Positions 47,701 to 61,009 of a stretch of 64,000 nt of DNA are shown here, piece by piece. Source of the stretch: Channa striata (taxonomy: Eukaryota; Chordata; Actinopteri; Anabantiformes; Channidae); assembly GCA_033026295.1 (NCBI GenBank), contig CM065180.1, positions 15,844,023 through 15,908,022 on the forward strand. Reading direction: 5' to 3'. Position 1 is the stretch's first letter. Each line of letters opens with the position of its first letter. The translations under genes and the position numbers were made by a program. The notes under the pieces are model-generated. The model was given only the letters and a program-made list of their open reading frames with translations, was not told the origin of the DNA and searched no databases.

Positions 47701-50700
47701 ATTATTCTATGTATTTAAATAAACAAAACACATAGTTATATCAAAACACACAGTTTTGAGGTAAATAATGTTAAATAAAACCTGCTGTTTGCAATGACGG
47801 CATCATACCGACCTTTTGAAATTAAACCCAAACGTCTTACGTCTACAGCAAATACAAACGTCTTAGCCTGACTAGTACATTCCTCTGCAAAAAAACAAAG
47901 GTTCCCGATTTGTTTAATCTCCACATTCTGTCTTATTGTCATTGTCTGACATTCACCAGTATCTTCCCCTCTGGCTAAATTCACTCTTATTCTTTAATTT
48001 CTAAACCATAAAAATCCTATTTTACACCCGCCTCCCCGGTAAGCAGTGTCACACTATACTTTACATCTAGAATGCAAATGGGAAAGCAGACAGACGGCAT
48101 GTCTGGACCTTTCTTTTTTTAAACGATTCTTATGAGTTCCCTGCATTTTCTGCATTGTGTTGCCTGCCAAACACCGAAGCTGCCACAGTGCGGCTGCTGG
48201 TGTTTTTTCGATCAGACTGGTGTGGACCTGGGAAGCGGAGCATGTGCCACAGTGGAATTCAGGTGCCAAGAACATTATTTTCCTTAAGTGCTTACAACTG
48301 TAAAAACCAAAGTTGATTCCCTGTGACTGAAAGTAATTACAGGCCATTTAAATCGGAGAAAACATTGAAGCAGCGAGCTCTTTAGTTTTCACAGAACTAA
48401 AGAAACATTATGTGGTCTGTCTAATATCTGTTTTATTTGAATGTTTTAACTTTCAAGTTGGTAATTTTGTGTTGGCTGTGTGTGATGCCTCTGGAGGAAA
48501 TGACACTGGCAGTGGTTAACCCAAAGACTATAAATTGTGGAAGATGTATTGGGTTTTTCTATCAATACTCATATGCGAAAGGCAGCATCTGGAATGAAAT
48601 GGACAGTAATATCTAGTAACATCTGTCTCTGCCTAATTATCTTTCCACCTACAGTCGCGGCTAACCTTGATTGACTGCCTATGTATTAACTTGTCTGAAT
48701 AAATGCCTACTTTTCATAGAGAGACTAACTTGGCCCAAGGATGCACCAAGTGTGTCCTGTATCTGATGCGATGGAACAGGGGGCTTCTCCCAGTTTGTGA
48801 GAGCGTGACGGTGCACCTGTCAGAGAGGAAGGCCTGGCTAATCGCTCTAAGCTGGCCGCAGAGTGAACATGTGTGTGAGCCGGGTTAGACCCTCAGGCCA
48901 GGAGGGGAGGAGGGGAGAGCACGCCTGGCCCGCATTGTTTCGCAAAGGAGGATGTGGAGCGAGAGAGAGTAATTCCTGACATCATTTTCCCACCTTCCCT
49001 TAGCTCTCACCGCTCCTTGGGTCTTTCCCTCGCTCTCCTCGTCCTCGTTCATCAGAGCAGTTTCACTGTTTGTCTTTGTTAAATCATCCCGTTGTAGACG
49101 GTGATTGCATCCTTGCTCATTAACGCTGACTCATCTCTTCTGTCAAACCCACCTTCTTGGGATTTTTTGCCCTGCCGTTGACTCCCTCAGGTCTCATAGT
49201 GCGGAGACTCTTGCTTCCTCCACATTGAGTCATTCTCTGGGAAAAAAAGCAAATCAGCGCTCCGCCGAGATTCCAGAGAATACACGCTCCGGTTCTGTTG
49301 ACGAAGGGTGAGGTTGTACTCCTCACCTCTCGAGGCAGGACCACACAGCGTGTGAAAATCTGGCCCGCAGACACACCTCGGTTTTTCCTGTGCGATAAAT
49401 GATGCATGCTGCACGCGGTTGCCTGCAACCAATGGCGCTGCAGTTAAGAGACGCACAATCACCCCCATTCGGGAGAAAGTTGTGTTTGCACATTAATCCA
49501 CAAACAGGTAATAATTAAATATTGTTGGCGCTGGTGCAGTCTAAACAACTGAAGGTAAACACAAGATGAAGTTTAGCATTAGCATGTCGCTCTCTCGGCC
49601 TGCCAACACAGGAAGGAACGTTTTCAATTAACGTCAGATGTGGATGTCAAACGTCTACCTGAGCTTTGCTTATCCTCCTCATCAATGTTTCAGCTGGGGT
49701 TACATCTTTTTTGATTTATTGTTAATTCCTGGAAGAATCCAAATTTATATTACACGAGCTTGGCGGGTCGGGCCCAGATTTGATTTCGTAAACTCCCTTT
49801 GTTTCTGTATGTGTCTGGTATAACTAATTGCATTTGGCTGGCACATCCAAACACTTCATGTTTGTCAGTAATCATTTCAGCTGACCACCATGACAATTCT
49901 CGTATTCAGCCTCTCAGTTTCATTGCACAGATGCCTCCGTATTTTTCCACATTGTTCCTTTCTTGTGGCGTTGTCAGTGCCAAAAAAACCCTAATTTGTG
50001 CGACATAGCACACAGCAGATATGAAGGATTTAAAGACACAGCTGAGATGATGTGTTTATGCTTTACAACAAAATCATGTTGTAAATTAATTCCCTATGAC
50101 ACAATCAAGAGAGTGACACAATTGAGTTGGTGTCCAAACTAAACCTGACTCCTCTGGATCCTTTCGTACAAAGCATGAAGGCTTCAAGTGGTTTGGAGCT
50201 GCTAAATGATGAATGGTAGTAATTAGCATAAGATTTGTCATCAGATACTGATGTATGTCTCTGGTGTTGGACACCATGTTAACAAGATGTGTGGCTGAGA
50301 CGCAGTGTTTCATGTTTGCCAGCCAAACGAAACTCACAAATTAACACCCTCCTTAAGGTTTTCTATTGACTAATCCTCACAAAAAGCCATCAAGTGGAGT
50401 TTTGGGTTCTGAGTGTTCAAACAGTTACCAATCTTTTCAGCAGATCCTCCCCAAACACTGAAAGCCGTTTGGGCATTGAACGTGCGGAGAAGTGGCTGCT
50501 GTCTACAGCTTGTCAATGTGCTTCCACTTACATCCTCCGTCTTCGGTCTCTCTTCTCCCTCTGTCTCTTCTCACCCTTTCCAGACCCCTCGGGGAAGAGT
50601 TTGAAGTGGCGTTTCTCGGTCTTTGTTTCCTAAATGGGCCGGTTTTGTTGTGTCTAATGTCTGGTGTCTGGCAGGGCCTGGATGCTGAGCTGAAAATCAA

Positions 50701-51695
50701 ACTAACACTGCGCTCAGCACGTCACAAGACGTGGTTTCTGGGGGCTGCTTAGCGGCTGCTGGATGCGTTCTCCTGGACTCTGCAGGTTCCCTGCTGGGGG
50801 CAACGACTTCCCATCACGGGAACTCTGTTGCTTTTCGCTACCACATTTTAGTCGAAATGGTCTCAGAATACAGCTTTTGTCTTGTTTAATAATTCTGGTA
50901 TCGTTAGATAGAACATTGCTAGAACATTTGCCTTTTTGTAGTCGCAGTGACAAAATGTGTTGACCAATGAGGACAAAAAAACATAAACACTCAGTGGAAA
51001 TACCCATAGATTTGGATTTTTTTTTCTTATTACTGGAAATTCAGTTTTTTATTTTTACCAGATGGTTATAGAATAATAATTATTCACATTGTTCTGCAGT
51101 ATTCTAATCTCACGGGAAATTGACTACAGGGTGGTGAAACATTTAAATAAAAACTGCGCATTCATTCATTCATAAAATGTGGTGTTTTGTTTTTCATGAG
51201 TGACTGTGGTCAGTTTGATGAGGTCATTCACATTGAATCCTTGTTGCGACAGGTTTTTATGGCAGACGAGATACAAGAGATAATCTGCAAAACCTCAGAT
51301 TTTGCAACATCGTGATCCTTGGGGTTCATCTCTGTATATATTTTGAAGCATTGATTTCATCCAAATACGATTTAAGACCCTCAGTGGTTCAGGGAAGGTT
51401 GTATCACTCGGTGAAGGTGTAATCTGCCACGATTGGCGACTGTTTGGAGCATCTGGATGTAGAGCAGACACAGTTAATGAATCGGAGTGATTTGAGACTT
51501 TTTAATACTTGCTGTTTTTCCCATTGTAATAGCTGACATCATTCAAGCGGAGTTTGACAAATGTTTTACAACCACCAAATCTCCGCACACTGTAACCCGA
51601 GATTTCGGATTAATTAACGGCATCTGAAGCTGACAAACGCCGCTGCTGTTGCAGTTGTTGCTACTGTAGTTTCCTTGTTTTACCTGTTAGACTTT

Positions 51696-51698
<3 letters not shown>

Positions 51699-51728
<30 letters not shown>

Positions 51729-51740
51729 CATCACACACAC
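51699..51740. repeat. (CA)n microsatellite, interrupted
   Basis: (CA)n 51699-51728, then a short interruption and a few more CA units. Confidence 0.9.
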
Positions 51741-51749
51741 ACATCCACG

Positions 51750-51900
51750 GGTCCCCAGGTCTGACTGAGCTTGTAACCCAAGTGTTTTATTAGCAAGTGG
51801 TCCAACACAGCTAATTGCTTCCTGAGGGAGTCACCTCCCTCCACTCTGTGACTGATTAACGGCCCACATTATATGTCTCGACAACCTTGACAATCTTTTT
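51750..51900. promoter_or_regulatory. candidate conserved non-coding element next to (CA)n
   Basis: Complex sequence with TTTTATTAGC (HOX/CDX-like), CAGCTAATTGC and GATTAACGG (homeodomain-like) sites and a short GGGAGTCACCTCCC inverted motif. No coding frame. Call based on composition and motifs. Confidence 0.22.
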
Positions 51901-53669
51901 TTCCCCTTTTTGGTCACAAAATCTTTTATTTTTATTACGCCGCACTGCCACAAATCTCCAGTGTAAATTTCCCGTCTAACCATTTTTCTTAATTGTGAGG
52001 CAGTTAAAACATTTTGAAACTTTTCTAGGATTGTAATTAATTTTTATTAATATGATTTAAGGATTATTTTAGCTTAGTCATCTGGTTTAGCTTTGCAGCA
52101 CGCAGTGTTCAATACTTTCAGATTATTAACAAATACTATTTTCACAATACAGATTATGAATCACTTTGGCATTTCATCAGTGTACTTAAAATGAAATCTT
52201 ATTTTTTGAATTTATTGTGTCGTAAAAAAGAAAATGTGATCAGTGTTTTAGGGCTTTGCCATGATTTCCGCTTGTTGTGGAGTTTTCACTTTGCCTAAAA
52301 ATTGTAGCACACTGTATTTTTCATGTTTCTCAAAGAAATGTGGTTGTTTTGGATTAAATAGAGATCGTTTTCTTATCATAATTAGATTTGTCGGTTAATT
52401 CTCTCACAGGCCTTTTATTTTGCATGTCTGAATTAACTATTTTTTAACTTTAAACCTATTAGTCTCCACAAATGTCTCACCCTTCTTCTCTCTGTGTTCA
52501 TGCTTAGGTTATCACATAGATGCAATTCACATGCTGTAACATGACCTGTTAACTCCCAAACGTAAAATACTGAATATATGATCAGTCGACATCAGCTCTG
52601 TGGCTGCTGAGAATTTCCCCTCATTTATTTATTTTTCTTTCTGGGGCAGAGATTTATGTAAAATGCATCTTTTCATCCTCTCTAAAACATTTTTCTCGAG
52701 GACCTTAATCACAAATGCTGGATCTCTGATCTTAAAAAGCAGTCGCTGGTTTCCGGACTCTTCTTGTTGCACGCTCTTGTCTCATACGTGTCTTTGATGA
52801 TGCCATTGGGAGCCATGAGCAGATGGGTTTCAAAAGGCTGCTTTCCCCAAACAGGATATAGATGATGTGTAGGCCTTGTGCTCTCTGGACCAGGGATCAA
52901 ATGGTGTTCTTCCACCCCCTACTGCTCCATCCATCTCTGCAGGGTGGGGTTCTGGAGACGGATGGCCTGAGGAAGAGGAGGTCCCCACCAGTGTGTTTCA
53001 GTGTTACATTGACACACGTGCTGCATCCTCATCACTTCCTGTTAATCATCTGGATTTCATTATATATCCTTAATAATCAAGTAGATGTCTTTCTATCTTG
53101 TTTCTTCAAGAACTGCGGTCTTGGTGCTCAAATCAATCATCCTCCTTCATTGTGCACCTCAATTTCACCCCTGCTTACAGCACTTTTTAATTACTGTCAC
53201 AGATGCATATGTATAATGGAAGATCGGTGCCCTGAAACCATCTTCGGGCAAACTGGTAACAAATGCATACTTCTGGTTTGGGCTCAGAAGAACCCCTTCT
53301 GTGCCTTCTCTCAGAAGTCTAGAGCCAACGTTGAGGAGACAAATACGTTATTGACATGTTTTGTACAGTTTCTATTTAAACGTGTCAGAATCAAGGACAT
53401 CTGTCTCAGATGTTGACTCATCTGATGGATCTGTCTTCTGCGGCGCTCTCACATGTGTTTCAGCGTATGTGCAGCGGTTTGTGAATAAAGGACGATGGCG
53501 CCGGTATTGACCTGATATCAGGGGATGACACTGTAGGCAAAGGTGGCTCATTCGGCTCAGGCACAGGCCTCTGCCCAACTCGGTGTTGGCAAAGTGGGCA
53601 AAAGAGCCGGGATGGGGTTGACAGGAGGGCCACGGAGGACAGAAGGAGGAGGAGTCATTTCAGATTAGC

Positions 53670-53960
53670 AGAATCACATTCTGAGAAAGATGCAGCATTC
53701 CAGGCCCCCTTTATTCGATTAGCTGTAATGTCATAAATGCAAGAATGTACTCTGATAAATGGCTAAAGAAGCTGATGAATTAGTCATTCCCATCAGCAAA
53801 TACCCACACTAGCTCACCCTCCCCATCCTCGTCCCACGGGCCACATTGCCTCCTCAATCTGCAATATGGAGCATAATTATACTAATTTCTCTCAATTGCA
53901 TTAGCGAAGGCCTGGAGAAAAGAAAGGCAGTCTTTCTAAGCAGGAGCCTTGACTGTGCAG
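53670..53960. promoter_or_regulatory. candidate conserved non-coding element, homeodomain-rich
   Basis: Unique sequence with many TAAT-type cores (CGATTAGCTGTAATG, GATGAATTAGTCATTC, CATAATTATACTAATTTC, GCATTAGCG) over about 290 bp and no repeat signature or coding frame. Such density is typical of developmental enhancers, but conservation is not tested. Confidence 0.3.
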
Positions 53961-55683
53961 TCAGCCTGCCTGCACCTCAGAGAGCGAGTACAGGGGGAAG
54001 CAACATGACCCCTGTCCACCCCCCCTTCTCATTTGCCTGCACTCCTCTGTCCTCCTTTATTCCCTCCAGCTCTGGTCCCTCTTTTCTCATTCCATGTTTT
54101 CCTCCCACACAATTGCTTCATCAAATGTGAAGTGAAACTTACAGAAAACGCCAAAGTGTTTCTGGTGTGTATAGAATCTAAAAATGCAGTCATTTTCATT
54201 TTTTTTTCAGACAGAAACACGACCCTGCGTGTTAGCTTCTGTTTTTATAGCACTGGGGATCATCTTGTGTTGAAACAGTCCCAATGTTCCAATTTTGTTC
54301 TACAATCAACATTTACCTTCTCTGTCAAACCAAGAGTTCTTAACCTAATCCCAACAAAAGGAAAGAACACTTCGTTCAGTTCTGGTCGTATTTTTTACTT
54401 ACCTTTCCTAATGTTTTGTGGTAAACTTTTCTGACATTTCTTTACTGAATATACTCTATATATTTAGAGACTATAAAAATATACACTGTGTGTTGTATAT
54501 ATGGACCTATGCTTTCCATATTACCTCCCCAAGCAAAATCCGCTCTCCGTGACCAGGTCATATCAGACTGGCCTGGTGGATAAGGGACTCTGGGGGACTG
54601 CAGGGTGCTGGTAGTGGGAACATGGCCTCGGTTATGAAAGGCGCCATTGTCCTTTCTGGCTCGCCAACATAGAAAATGAATAAATCAAAGAGGAGAGATC
54701 AAGAGTGGAGGAGAGGAGGGGACAGAGGGGGACTATCTGACATCTGCATTTTTAAACTGGGCATTGAGCTATGGAGGAATGTTGTTATCAACCACCCTCA
54801 ACTGCTACAATGGTGAAAAATTTTGCATTTAATTGTAGGCCAATCTGATCTCTGATTAGATCTATGGTACATGTCTTTTCTGCCCCTGTACATTATCATT
54901 ATCTCTCAAACACACCTCTGCTCATATATTTAACATTTAACATTTGCATTTAACTATTTTAACTACATGACACGTTTCTTTTTGCAAAAGAAAAATACAA
55001 TTTAACTAACGGCAAATTGCTGTGCCTGGTTTTCACACAAAAGAAGTTTGATTTATAAGTATGTAGGCTGGTGAGGACGAGATTACACATTACCTGGCTA
55101 ATAATTGTGCAGTGATCAGTCATGTGTGTGTCCTGGATTTTTGACAGCTATTTTTGCTTCTGTATCAGAATGTATGAGGCACACTTGACCCAATTTCAGC
55201 TGGTTCTGAGAATTTGCTTTAAGAAAAAAAGTTCCCCAAAACAGCAGTTTTCATTGATGTTTCATAATTTAGTTGATATACAGTAAATCTGGTTTACATA
55301 TTAGTGCTCCAACCAAAAACAGGTGGCCTTTGAATAAAACTGAAAAGAAATGGATTCATTCTTTACCCTGCTAATAGAATCAAATGTGAAGCATCACTAT
55401 ATGACCTCCAAAGAAATGGGACTTTCCTGTCAAATGATGAAGGGATAAACATGGAACTGTAGACCAATTTTGTTTTTTTGTTTTTTAAATAAGGTGCCCA
55501 TGTGCCCTCTGCCCCGTCTCTTACAAATTACATTTGTCTAAAACTAATTTGCAGCAAATATGTTTTGATGAACAGTATGCTGACCAGATTAGACCAGATT
55601 TCTTTTGTCATAAGGAGGCAAGTGACATTTTTAATTTTTAGTTACATTTAGTCATTTAGTCATTTCAAAGGCCACGCAAGGGG

Positions 55684-55707
55684 CACACACACACACACAC
55701 ACACAGG
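55684..55707. repeat. (CA)12 microsatellite
   Basis: Uninterrupted CA repeat of 24 bp, about 80 bp before the SINE at 55790. Confidence 0.9.
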
Positions 55708-55789
55708 AGAAAGCTTTGATTTAGCTGCAACTACAGTCTTTTTCTAAACCCACCGGCAGGATTTTGTTGTCTAAACCCAACCATGACTT

Positions 55790-56030
55790 GTCGTGGCTTG
55801 TCTGTAGCTCAGTTGAAAAGGCAGTCGTCCATGGACCACAGAGTAAGTGGTTTGATCCCCTGTCCCTTCTTTCTGCCAGAGTGTCTTTTGGCAAGACACT
55901 GAACCCCAAGTTGCTGCCGGTGGGTCAGGTGAGCACCTTGCATGGCAGCCATCACCATCTTGTGCATATGTGTGTGTGGATGCACCAAATTACTCTGTAG
56001 GTCACTTTGGATAAAAGTGTTGGTGTATGG
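55790..56030 (+). mobile_element. tRNA-derived SINE, nearly full length
   Basis: tRNA-like head with A box TAGCTCAGTTG (55805-55815) and B box-like GGTTTGATCCC (55849-55859). The body contains GGCAAGACACTGAACCCC, TTGCATGGCAGCC and a short GT stretch, and the tail is TTTGGATAAAAGTG. This layout is the tRNA-SINE common in percomorph fish. Substitutions in the B box and tail show it is an old, probably inactive copy; the GGATAAAAGTG tail resembles the core of the 15008 repeat. Confidence 0.88.
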
Positions 56031-56488
56031 CTCCAAAAGGGCTGCAGACACCTGCACACAGTCTAAACAAACTTGCATGTGAGTGTAGGGACCAATATGG
56101 AGATGTATAATACCAAAAGTGCCGTTGTTTTGTAGATCTGAAGATTTCTGGAAATGTTTGATTTTCCAAGTCAAGTCCATATTCCTAACATTGCATTTCA
56201 AGCCTGAAAGTGTTTAGTTCTTTGCCTGCATGTTGCATGCACTGCCAAAAAAATCTTTATCTCCTGCTTGAGAAACATGACTGACTGCTGTCGAATTCAG
56301 CGTGACTGATTCAGACAACTGCACTGAACTGTCATTTTCATAATCTGATGTGGAGGAAAAAGGTTTGGCCAGTCAGTCTTCTTCTGCCTGACCTCTGGTG
56401 TACTGTTGGATCTCAGTAACAGCACGACAGCAGCTGGCTCTCTGATTCGGTTCAACACAGTGGCACTTTGCTGCTGCCTCCCATCCCA

Positions 56489-56530
56489 GTGTGTGTGTGT
56501 GTGTGTGTGTACGCGTGTGTGTGCGCGCGC
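56489..56530. repeat. 42-bp alternating purine-pyrimidine tract, (GT)n with GCGCGCGC
   Basis: (GT)11, then ACGC, (GT)n and GCGCGCGC, with strict purine-pyrimidine alternation over 42 bp. GT and especially GC alternation favour left-handed Z-DNA. Confidence 0.85.
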
Positions 56531-59499
56531 CTGTTCATAAATTGTGTCTGCACAATAACCGCCCTGTGTGACCCTGTGCATCTGTGTCTACCCAGACAAG
56601 CTCTACTGTCCTGCCTGCCGCTGGGCTGTGCCTTCAGCGTTGACAGCACACTACAGGTGCCCAACACATCTGGCGCTTCGCACAGCCAAACAGACACACA
56701 CATCTGCTGAGACACTGATATAAGTTAAATTAAGATGGGCCCCAAAGGAATACACTACCAGAACCAGCAGGGACAAATTGCCTTCAGTTGCTACTTTGAG
56801 AAGTTAAGTGACTTTTTTTTTCTTTGCAGTGCCACAAATGTGTTCATTATTTTAGCGGGCCACAAGTTCATGACCAGACCTCTAGTCATTAATGAAAGTC
56901 TGTGTCTGGGGTGGGATTCCAAACAGTCATCACACTGTTTTTTCATCTAACACCCCCCTACCTCTTTCAGTACCAAACACATCCTGCACATAATCAGCGC
57001 TCTGTCCGACAGCAACCTCTGTTTGCTAACTCTGGACAAGCAAAAAAGTTTGGTTGAAAGGGACCATTTACAGGCATTTTTGTAAGCAAAAAGGACATTT
57101 GCAATGTTGGTACACATTGGAGTTCGTTTGTGCTTCGGTCTGCAGTTTGCTGTTGAATTATTGAAATGTAATCCATTTACTGAGCACAAGAAGACAAAAA
57201 AAAACTAAAAAGTCCAGTTCATCCATGGGCTTAGCTATGCAAATAAATCATGTAAGTTAGTGTCTGAGTTCTGCAAACAAAAAACAATGAGATCACCTAC
57301 TTTGGTTTTGCCCTATTGGCAAGCAGAAGCAGAATGTGCACATGCAGGCCAGGGGTTAACAGGTGCACTTCCTCCTTCTCCTGACTGGATATTTGCATGA
57401 GTGTCTAAGGAGGAACCAGGGTCTGAACCACCTGATACTGATACTGATCAGTCACGAAGGTCTGTAGCATGTTTTAAGTTAAAATCCTTCCTCATAACCT
57501 GTCAAATTGAACTTTTATGTGTTTTGTTAACAGAAGTGAGAAGGGAAGAGGCGCTCACATGATTTGTCCTCCTGAAACACCTTCGGGAAGCCTCTGCAGC
57601 ATCAGTTCTTCCTAACTGAGCTGGATTTTTTTTTTTTTTTTTTTTTTTTGCTAAAAGGTCAGGTCGCAGGACATGTCGAGATCAGCCCCTAGACTAGTTA
57701 AACCCCCACCCACGCGCCTTCTCACTGTCTCTCTGGGTGGCCTGTGTTTGTGAGCTGCAGGAGCAGGACATCGCTGTGCTGAGAACGCGGCTGCTGCTGC
57801 AGGGGGACTGTTTCTGGTTCAGCCCTGAAGGAGGGACCAGGAACTTTTACTTGCTGTGTGCGCTTGGGCGTTTGTTTGTGTGTCAATTGGAGTTCCTGTG
57901 TGCAGCAGTGCGGGGGAGCAGATGGGGGTGACATGACCCTAGACCAAGACCACGTCCAGGTCTGTTGGCTAATCACTCACACATCCACCTACAAGGCCTC
58001 TGTTCCTCTCTGCAGGCCTGAGAAACCGCCCGGTTCATCATCACTGTGTGGTCATGTTGTAACAGTTTGTCATTGCCGTCATCATCTTTACTGTCTCTCA
58101 GTTCTTTCAGGTGGTCATCTTTAAGGTCTCTGATTTATTGCTGTGGAATCATAATGATTTTGATTTGTGAGTGAGATACGATAACTTAGAACTAGCTTGA
58201 CTGTTGTTTTTAATGCGTCAGTCAAGTTTCTGTAAGACTATAGTACAACTTATCTTTTAACAGTTTATTTCACACATTACTGAGAAAATGCTCTTAAAGT
58301 TAAACTGAGATTTGGATTCTCAGTTTTTGCACAAAAAATGGTATAATTTCTTTTAATAAAAGTGGATTCAGTTTTACTCTACTAAAAGATGTAGCGCTTC
58401 AATTTTTTTACCCAAGTTGAAATACAAAAGCGTGTTTTAATATTTCCTAATAAGTCCCAAATCATTCCCAAATTGCTCAACTAAGAAAACAAAGTCTTTT
58501 CAATAGCATTCCATTCAGTGATGTTGATATTATAAATGGTGCACTCCAGATTTATTAGGTAAATTCTCAAAGCTGAAAATTATAGCAATGAAAAGTTGAA
58601 AAGTAAAAAATCATTGTATATTACTTGAAAATAAGGGTCAAAATCACAAGCACCTTGACATGGAACAATAAACGGCACATACTGAACACACTTTGTCCAC
58701 TATATGTACTGAGAGGTGGTTAAGCCACAGTTATACATCATAATTCATCAGTTAATTATATTATCTATTAAGAATATTTTATCTGCAAGTAACTAAAGCT
58801 GTAAATCAGAGTAGTGGCGTAACAGTAATAATATGAAAATAATCCAGTAACGTGCTAAATTAATTAGGTACAGAACTGAGTAAATGTACTTTATTACTTA
58901 CCACCTCTGCAACTTGGATCTTAGAGAAAAGCACATTAGACAGTAATTCAAGACGAGTTTTCCACCCAGTTTCAGCAAGGCCACACCGTCCTGGTTATGT
59001 ACCATTAGCAAATTTAAGACACATTTACAGGATTCAACATTTGGGAATCATTGTGCCATTAGTTTTGTATTTCATATGAACAGTGGATCCCAGCAAGCTA
59101 GACTTATTTCGATTTAGAAAGTAGAAGGAATTTAGCTTTGCTCACCGACATTACCAGTCAGACATTTTTAAACATTTGTTTAACACTTTTTTTAGCCTTG
59201 TGTTCACACATTATTAAAAGTAGGAAAGTCTAGCTAGTGTTGGCTGTCTCTGTTTCACAGGGACATTTGTGAATGTGACCAGACAGAACCGGCCGCAGGT
59301 TGTCTTGTAACTTTAGCACTCTGTTACTTTGCAATTTAAATCAAATCACGCAGTAGCCTAGTCATACATTAATACAAATAATTGAGTGCCCGTGCATATA
59401 AGGGCTCAATCCAATTAATATTTGTACTTTTTACCAGTTTTCTGAAGGTGTTCAAATCCAAGACTGTACACGCAATCCTCTATAAGTCACTTGACCACT

Positions 59500-59990
59500 G
59501 GTGACCCTCTGACCCTGAGAACGCCACCATTCCAGTCGTCTCACTCACAGGGCAGCAGTCAGCGGCTCAGGGCAAACCCACCACAAGGCTTCCTTTGACT
59601 CCTCCTAATGAGCAGACCATGGTACGGATCTGCAACCAGCGCGGAAAAGTTGGTTTCCTCTTCTTCCGCTCCTTATCAGCTTGTGAATAAAAATTATTCT
59701 ATTATATACATCTCCACTTTACCGGTAATGCACAGTATTTTACTAATCTAGTTAGATTATATAATCACGGTGGCTGCTATTAGTCCAGTGTTGTCGATAA
59801 TGGGGCCAGTATGTGTGCTCTTCTCCAACATCCCAATTTCAGTAATTAAATGTAGGAGTCTGCATTTTGCTTTATTGGATTTATTTTGACTGATTAGCTT
59901 TGTCATTGACTGATGGGTAAGACAGAGGTGGTGGTGTGTGTTCCGCACTTGGCTATTTGCCCATTAGATGCCATCCTGGGAGTCAAATTT
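59500..59990. promoter_or_regulatory. candidate conserved non-coding element(s)
   Basis: Two adjacent complex blocks: 59500-59700 (GC-balanced, with CCTTTGACTCCTCCTAATGAG-like sites) and 59760-59990 (GCTATTAGTCC, GTCGATAATGG, CAGTAATTAAATG, CTGATTAGC). No coding frame above about 65 codons and no repeat similarity within the window. Confidence 0.27.
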
Positions 59991-61009
59991 GAGCAAACAT
60001 ACTGTACAATCAGTCATAAAGCCTCACTTCACCTTTAGCGGTTGCACTTTTAAGCAAACACTAAGAGTGACTTGCTTTTTATGCATAAACCTGCTATCCC
60101 TGTGCAAACACCAATGGCTGCTTATGTGCAAAGCTGGTGTGTGTCTGCGTGTGTGTGTGTGTTTTGAGTGGCATACGCTGTGTTTACTTGGTCAGGAGTG
60201 TCAGACAGATTAGCTGGTGTGTTACAGGTGCTACAAAAGTTGCTGCTTTGGACGCAGCTCATGAGCAGCGTAATGACTCCAGGCTCATGTTAATCTCACT
60301 CCGCTTGGCTCTGTCTCGGGGTGCTGGCTTGTTTAGCTGCTGGACTGGGCTCAGGGCTAACAGGCAAACAGAGACGACGAGCACAGAGCAGCAGAGTGTT
60401 CCAGCATTACGCCTACTGGCAGAGGCTGGGAAGCAGGCCCAAGAAGGGAGGATGGAAAGGATGGAGGAAAGGAAGGAAGGGTGGGACAAGGAACAAGTTG
60501 GTTATTATAACCAAGGTGCTAATTTGTTATCAAAAACAGAAACTTTATACACACAATCACATCGTTTTATTTCCTCGTTTGTTCTCGTGAAATTTATTTA
60601 CACATATGAAGGACTGAGATGGGAGGAGAGGAAAAATATTTAGTGCAAAGCAAAGAAGAGCACAGGACTATGCAGGGGTGAGAAGGAGAAGGAGAAAAAC
60701 AATGATGGCGTACTCATTCACTCAGTGTGATCTCCTTGGGTTGTTTGTTTTATTGGCCTTTGGGGGGAAGAGGAACAGAACATTTGTGCTGGATAGACGG
60801 AACCACATGGCCCGCAGTTTATTTGAAGACGATCCTCAACTCTCCCAGATCCTTGTCTCATTCTGTCACACCAGCCTGCTGGTCCATTTGTTTTTGCCCC
60901 CAACATGTCACTTGTCTTTACTCTTAGGGTCAATGTGTGCGGCACATGTTTCCAATCTCTAGACCATTCTTTGCTTATCTCATGTCATCATATTTCCATC
61001 CTGGCAATC

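Larger units (their letters stand above)
44561..53600. other. gene desert, 5' flank of sox8 (middle)
   Basis: No supportable gene. The two longest frames (173 codons at 45569-46090 minus, 184 codons at 52862-53416 plus) carry no known domain or motif. Contains candidate regulatory blocks at 44620-44770 and 51750-51900 and a (CA)n at 51699-51728. Confidence 0.7.

Noticed and set aside
52862..53416. 184-codon open frame, plus strand
   Set aside because: The longest frame outside sox8, but the translation has no recognisable domain and shows irregular Cys/His/Ser-rich composition typical of non-coding DNA.
55796..55870. A tRNA gene (A and B boxes present)
   Set aside because: The cloverleaf is degenerate and the sequence continues into a SINE body and tail; the same head recurs in two other SINE fragments.
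57722..57931. Exon-like peptide LQEQDIAVLRTRLLLQ suggesting a coiled coil
   Set aside because: No convincing donor, frame runs on into Cys/Leu-rich sequence over a GT-rich stretch, and no family match comes to mind.
60137..60643. 168-codon open frame, plus strand
   Set aside because: Starts in a (GT)n repeat (poly Val-Cys), then a GGAA-rich tract giving Glu/Arg-rich low complexity; no domain.
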